DNA of 64,000 nt, from assembly GCA_949472775.1 (NCBI GenBank), contig CASWVG010000004.1, positions 53,292-117,291 of the forward strand. Reading direction: 5' to 3'. The position numbers were made by a program, and so were the translations under genes. This document shows, piece after piece, positions 60,601-64,000 of this stretch (position 1 is its first letter; every line of letters begins with the position of its first letter). Source of the DNA: an uncultured Lachnospiraceae bacterium. GTDB taxonomy: Bacteria > Bacillota > Clostridia > Lachnospirales > Lachnospiraceae. Under the pieces are notes generated by a model. It saw only the letters and a program-made list of their open reading frames with translations, had not been told where the DNA came from and did no database searches.

Positions 60601-63600
60601 TCCTCCTTGATGACAGAATAGGTGTTGTAGCTGGAGCTGGCAATGCAAACTTGTCTCACATCGTCCATCACTTTAACGGGCCGCGTTTGAAGCTGATCCT
60701 CGATCTCACCAGTGCCAAAGCCGTACGATGCATTGCCCCACATCCACAGGCTATTGTCCTTCGTAATGGCAGCACATACCTCATCGCTTAAAAATACATC
60801 CGTATCTCTCACGTTATCCATAACCTTGAAGGGCGTCAATTGATTGTAATCTACATGATCGAGCGTTCCTTCCCCGTTTCCTATGCTTCCGGAATAGTTA
60901 GCCCCCCACATATACAGACTGCCGTCTTCCGTTATAGCCGCGGTAGAATAAATTCCATTACCCCATAATTTTACGTCCACCACATGTTCCAATACTTTAA
61001 CAGGAGTCAGTTGATCCTCCTCTGTTCCGTTGCCAACCTGTCCATACTTGTTGTTTCCCCACATCCACAGGCTGCCATCCTCCTTCAGCGCCGCGCAGGT
61101 TCCTTCGCGCCCCACTTTTACTTCCCTCACTTGGTCCATGATTTTAACCGGAGTCAGTTGCTCCTCCTCTGTCCCGTTGCCTGCCGCTCCATACGCGTTT
61201 CTTCCCCACGTCCACAAACTGCCATCCTCCTTCAGCGCCGCCCGAGCATCGTAGCAGGAATCGACTGCTTTCACATTTTCCATCAGCCTGTCCGGTTTAT
61301 TATATCTGTCTGTGGATTCGTGATGTCCCGGCCAGAGTCCCCATGTCCACAGACTGCCGTCCTCACGGATGGCGAGACTTATCCCCAAAGACAAATCTAC
61401 CTCCCGCACATCTGTCAGCACCTTGACTGGCTTCTCTACAATTAGGTCATCATTCCCAACTCCGACTGCCCCTGCAAAGTTTATCCCCCACATCCACAGA
61501 CTGCCGTCTTTTCGGCGTATCCCAACCACATCACAAGCAGGGTCCGTATACACCTTTTCCTCCACATAGTCATACCGCAGGTTAAGCTTCTTCGCACCAT
61601 CCACAACTACTTTATTCTGCGTGGTTTCCCCGTTTTTCGTCACATTGAGGGTATGCTCTCCCGCCGGCAGCCACATGGAAACTACGCCCTTGCTGTCAGA
61701 GACAGCCTGCTCGTCTCCCGCCTGCACATCCGCACCCTCCGAATCCTCCAGCGCATAGGCATTCGGCTGGCTGAGCGCAACCGTGGCGCCCGGTACAGCA
61801 GCCTTTCCATTTTTATCATGCACCTGCCCTGATGTCAAATATTCTATATAAGGACATGTTCCCCAGCCAAATTCCGGTTTTGCGATAGAATAATAGCACT
61901 CTGCAAACTTTATTTTCAGCAGGCCTCCCTCCGCTTCAGCGTCAATTATCTCGCTCAAATCATATTCCTTCCACTTGAATGCCTTCAGCTCGCCGTCCAA
62001 AGGGATATTAAAATAACCGCTCATGGCGAGACACTCCACCCCACAGTCGTGTTTCTTCCAACTGCTTTCCGATGAGACGGAACCATCATTGCTGGCTTCG
62101 GCAGAAATCCCCAAAAGGGCGCCGGTCTCCAATTCTGCGTTAAACACTGTACCCACCTTCAACTGGGGGTCAAACTTTATCCCCACCTGGACAGTTGCTT
62201 CAGCGTCTAACTGCAGGATGTTCAAAGTCAGACCATTATATGGCCCATAGCTTTCCCCGGCCTCCAACTTGCTGTCCTTCAACTTGCCTGCCCCCGCCTT
62301 TACGCCAAGAAAACCGCCCATTCCGATCTTAACTGTTCCCTCAATCTCTCCGCTCACAGCAAGCTTAGGCGTATAGGAAATGGTAAAGAGCTCGCTTTCT
62401 TTTTCTGGTACCACAGGTGTCGTAATTAACGGTATCGCTGCTTCTACCGATGCCGTTATCTCGCCCTCCACGGATGCCTCTATCTCACACTTGATATCCA
62501 TATAGAAAAGCTGCCAGTCCAGATAATATTCCAGGGTAAACATCGCACCAAATCCCGCCGCTATGTCTGCCTCAATCGATCCACTGATAATGCCAGAATC
62601 ATCTCCCCCGTCGGACGACTCATCGGATTTGGGCCACTTAAATTTCCATGTATCCTTCGTCAGCGAAACAGTGCCGGTGTCCCCAATCTCATATCCGGCC
62701 GCCCCGCTTTCCCGCCCCAGATAGGTCACGCCATCCGGGCAATCTTCCTGCGTGATCTCTCTCATTTCAGCCGTTCCGGACACCTGGTCTATCCTGACAT
62801 GCTGAAAAATCTCTTCTGCCCCCATCTCGTCCTTCGAGGCAACAATAATAGCCACAGTTACGCCATCCGTCTCCTGCAGCTCCATCTTTTCCACCTTTAT
62901 AATATAAACGTCCAATTCGCTTTCGCCATACTGATAGAGGAAAATATCACCCTGCTTTAATCCCTTCACACTGTCGTCCACATTCTCAAATGTGTACGTG
63001 GCGGTTTCCTCATCGTAGGCAATAAGCCTGTTAGCCGGCCGATCCCCCTCGTTCTGCCCTGATTCCTCTTTGATCAAAAGAACGCTGTCATTCAAAACAA
63101 GGAAATTTGTTTTCTTATCATCATCCAGGTTAATGACAGTCGCATCCCCGAAATCGTCCGCCGTCTTAGCCAGAAATTCCTGCATCGCCCTTGTGTACAT
63201 GAGGGAATTGTATTCTCTGCATAAAGGGCGCATCGTATCCGTGTCCACCAGATATCCTTTCGCCTCAAAATATTGCGGCAAGCTGGATGCTTCGATCTCT
63301 ACGACTGCCCGGTTTTCTCCCGCGTCAACCACAGCGCTCCCGAACGCATAAGGCTTCTCGCTTCCCTCCTCATAAATGGCGACAACTGCCGTACAGTCTT
63401 CCTTCGCATGAAGCAGCACCTCCGCTTCCGTACCAGATACCTCGATGTCGACTATCGCGTAGCTGGCCGCCGCTTCCGCTTCCGTATTCCGCGCCTCAAA
63501 CTGTATCTCCTCGAGCAATAGCAGCCCCAGGCTGTTATTCGCTGTGATCGACAGACTGTTCTCGCTTATGGAAATCGTATTTTCACTTACAGAAGTCGTA

Positions 63601-63911
63601 TTCTCACTTACGGAAGGAAAATCCTCCTCTTCCTCCGGCTCTTCTCCGACGTCGTTCCCGGAAATTCCCCCGTCTGGAATCTTATCATCCTCCTTATTCC
63701 CGTCTCCGGGTGGGACAGCCTCGTCATTCTCTTCGCCGTCTCCCGCCGGCGTGTTCTCGTCCTTCTCTGTATCGTCTTCGGACGGCGCATTTTCTCCTTT
63801 GTTTTTATCGTCTTCGGACGGCGTGTTCCCTTCCTGGCTTTCATCGTTCCCGACCGTATCGCCTTGATCCGTTTCCTCGCCTTTTCCGTCACCGGCTATG
63901 CCATCCTCTGA
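57639..63911 (-). CDS. Giant surface protein with RCC1-like and GNY(S/T)G repeats (5' end missing)
   Basis: The frame runs from the stop at 57639 to about 63911 (2,090 codons); it has no credible start, and the TTG at 63518 is only the first possible codon of a shorter frame. From the N-terminal side: an acidic, low-complexity Ser/Glu/Asn/Asp/Pro stalk with four imperfect SVSENTT-type heptads (about 63500-63900), a beta-rich region (about 61800-63480), nine RCC1-like repeats of the form EDGSLWTWG-x-N-x-YG-x-x-GNGT (about 60190-61540), a DPGD/DPGN linker (59510-59650) and about eight small Ig-like units each ending GKGNYSG or similar. No LPXTG-type anchor is seen at the C-terminus, which ends KGFLWWWR; attachment must be at the missing end or by another way. 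Likely a large adhesin or ligand-binding surface protein. Confidence 0.85.
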   Translation of the reverse strand, partial: SEDGIAGDGKGEETDQGDTVGNDESQEGNTPSEDDKNKGENAPSEDDTEKDENTPAGDGEENDEAVPPGDGNKEDDKIPDGGISGNDVGEEPEEEEDFPSVSENTTSVSENTISISENSLSITANNSLGLLLLEEIQFEARNTEAEAAASYAIVDIEVSGTEAEVLLHAKEDCTAVVAIYEEGSEKPYAFGSAVVDAGENRAVVEIEASSLPQYFEAKGYLVDTDTMRPLCREYNSLMYTRAMQEFLAKTADDFGDATVINLDDDKKTNFLVLNDSVLLIKEESGQNEGDRPANRLIAYDEETATYTFENVDDSVKGLKQGDIFLYQYGESELDVYIIKVEKMELQETDGVTVAIIVASKDEMGAEEIFQHVRIDQVSGTAEMREITQEDCPDGVTYLGRESGAAGYEIGDTGTVSLTKDTWKFKWPKSDESSDGGDDSGIISGSIEADIAAGFGAMFTLEYYLDWQLFYMDIKCEIEASVEGEITASVEAAIPLITTPVVPEKESELFTISYTPKLAVSGEIEGTVKIGMGGFLGVKAGAGKLKDSKLEAGESYGPYNGLTLNILQLDAEATVQVGIKFDPQLKVGTVFNAELETGALLGISAEASNDGSVSSESSWKKHDCGVECLAMSGYFNIPLDGELKAFKWKEYDLSEIIDAEAEGGLLKIKFAECYYSIAKPEFGWGTCPYIEYLTSGQVHDKNGKAAVPGATVALSQPNAYALEDSEGADVQAGDEQAVSDSKGVVSMWLPAGEHTLNVTKNGETTQNKVVVDGAKKLNLRYDYVEEKVYTDPACDVVGIRRKDGSLWMWGINFAGAVGVGNDDLIVEKPVKVLTDVREVDLSLGISLAIREDGSLWTWGLWPGHHESTDRYNKPDRLMENVKAVDSCYDARAALKEDGSLWTWGRNAYGAAGNGTEEEQLTPVKIMDQVREVKVGREGTCAALKEDGSLWMWGNNKYGQVGNGTEEDQLTPVKVLEHVVDVKLWGNGIYSTAAITEDGSLYMWGANYSGSIGNGEGTLDHVDYNQLTPFKVMDNVRDTDVFLSDEVCAAITKDNSLWMWGNASYGFGTGEIEDQLQTRPVKVMDDVRQVCIASSSYNTYSVIKEDGSLWVWGDNYDGWLGIGTTEPHIVKKAVKLMDNVRESIQIGGSHTRGVIKEDGSLWIWGSNGFGCVGNGTTDVQTTPYKVLDGVRECTAVGDAATVFALKEDGSLWTWGSNSDYLTGNPSNDASGEVLTVPTQVSFSEEARTVSEPVNEIFADSADSDEGIVLAAQTVEPGSPAQFSGLLANEIYNFYAVKARNTENALLPDNLLYIGQYMADENGSLSVPYVMREDYDTPEVFVVGLVRKDIAAAQITVPDFTYDGSRHLVEAEVACDGQTLKEGTDYEIYGDCLVTEPGEYHVEIRGAGEYGGSADVTFHVKKEGANDPGDDPGDDPGNDPGDDPGNDPGDDPGNDPGGPGDDPDPDRNDVLPEDVPADGKIPDGIWIAGLDESGYPYTGSAIKPAVRVYDGKIRLVEKTDYTISYKNHTKANDASVAKTAPTVTVTGKGNYSGKDTAVYKIVPLDINGEAFGADDLTLLYNKKPQKPIPALWWDSKKLKNRTDYNVTYYNKAGGSLDACTETGDYEIELTGAGNFTGKRRIALHVTADLKLMSKMSVVKIPNQTYLDYKGGPVTPAVTVKDGKTVLTEGTHYTVSYSNHTKIGTGYAVVKGLEAGGYSGTKRISFKITGVSISRAMVSGLAGQTFVYGGTDIVPALKLSLKSGSETQTLTEECYSVSWQKNRNAGTATVIFTGNQKQGYTGTVKKTFKIQAFNIAGNAEGRFQAELEEKAAPYAKGGSRPKLKVTFKKADGTVETLQEGKDYTLACTNNKAVNDGSYAGKLPTATVKGKGNFTGTFAQKLNYTITTQDIGKLSMTASDKTYQNKKNIFSTKVVVTDLDGKALRAGTDYEKQFTYTYKEAVKLDDGTVREAGDAVDKNDIIPAGALLEVGVTGKGNYTGTCKSTYRISKAAISAAKVTIPAQIYTGRRVTPGKDVIVVKVKGKPVDPSQYEIVSYQNNIKKGNASVTIRGVDNYGGTKTVKFNIRAKGFLWWWR
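59551..59643. repeat. Tandem 12-bp repeats encoding a DPGD/DPGN linker
   Basis: GGATCATTGCCA and GGATCATCTCCA/G variants repeat about eight times head to tail. In the protein this is a run of four-residue units between the RCC1-like part and the Ig-like part. Such repeats can change in copy number. Confidence 0.85.
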
Positions 63912-64000
63912 GGGGGCCCCCCGCGGGTTGGGGGTGGTGCGGGGGCGGCGAGTGGGGGCGCGGGCCTAAGCGAGGCTGGGTGGTGTTGAGTCGTTGGTTG
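63911..64000. other. G-rich contig-end sequence of doubtful origin
   Basis: From about 63911 the plus strand changes abruptly to mostly G with runs of five or six, unlike everything before it. In the frame of the giant protein it would read Pro/Arg/Ala-rich and meets a stop at 63966-63968, unlike the acidic stalk. It is probably a contig-end or assembly artefact. Confidence 0.65.

Noticed and set aside
63516..63518. TTG at 63518 as true start of the giant surface protein
   Set aside because: No ribosome site and no signal peptide follows; the frame continues upstream as a stalk with SVSEN heptads and acidic repeats.
1..64000. Prophage, integrative element, tRNA or rRNA genes
   Set aside because: No integrase, phage structural, relaxase or transposase gene and no tRNA/rRNA signature was recognised by reading; short tRNAs could still be missed without a covariance search.

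Overview
The window looks like chromosomal DNA of a spore-forming, sugar-fermenting clostridium of the Lachnospiraceae type. Supporting signs are an alpha/beta-type small acid-soluble spore protein gene, the Firmicute order tig-clpP-clpX-lon-engB, a YesMN-type two-component pair next to a sugar ABC transporter, many GNAT, MATE and AraC genes, and a giant surface protein with SVSEN and GNY(S/T)G repeats. Nearly all genes are on the minus strand. No rRNA, tRNA, prophage, CRISPR array or full insertion sequence was seen. The taxonomic placement is inference from gene content, not from a marker-gene search.

Layout. 1-5437: sugar ABC transporter (permease cut by the window edge, lipoprotein binding protein) with its own histidine kinase and AraC-type response regulator. 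5604-7280: L,D-transpeptidase for cell-wall cross-linking. 7549-13611: NADPH glutamate synthase gltD/gltB, with an intrinsic terminator in the gltB leader. 13823-24931: an accessory stretch of small regulators, MATE and MFS exporters, three acetyltransferase genes (one internally deleted), an orphan hybrid sensor kinase, a methyltransferase, an Rpn-type nuclease and a CPBP protease. A 140-bp MITE-like element lies just upstream of the CPBP gene. 25102-26073: TPP riboswitch and thiamine transporter thiT. 26237-35852: a hypothetical gene, then the housekeeping protein quality-control cluster tig-clpP-clpX-lon-engB followed by three membrane-protein genes. 36155-40969: SASP, DJ-1, a MATE exporter, a 53-residue coiled-coil ORF, a NERD protein, a 5'-truncated acetyltransferase remnant and a CYTH protein.

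40983-47144 is a maltodextrin system: binding protein, two permeases, 4-alpha-glucanotransferase and a LacI-type repressor. LacI-like operators lie downstream of both the transporter promoter and the malQ promoter. The malQ 3' end runs into a highly structured palindromic element. 47379-57487 holds an EAL phosphodiesterase, a HAD phosphatase, a DUF6062-type protein with two matching Cys/His modules, a TetR regulator, a DUF2225 protein, glutaminyl-tRNA synthetase, a 38-residue membrane ORF and uncharacterised proteins. 57639 to about 63911 is the 3' part of a giant surface protein with nine RCC1-like repeats. The last 90 bases are G-rich and unlike the rest, and look like a contig-end artefact.

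The most promising observations are the malQ 3' palindromic element and the switch-like hairpins before lacI, the MITE with 8-bp target duplication, the gltB leader terminator, the RBS-sequestering TPP riboswitch, the DUF6062 duplication, and short promoter-equipped ORFs.
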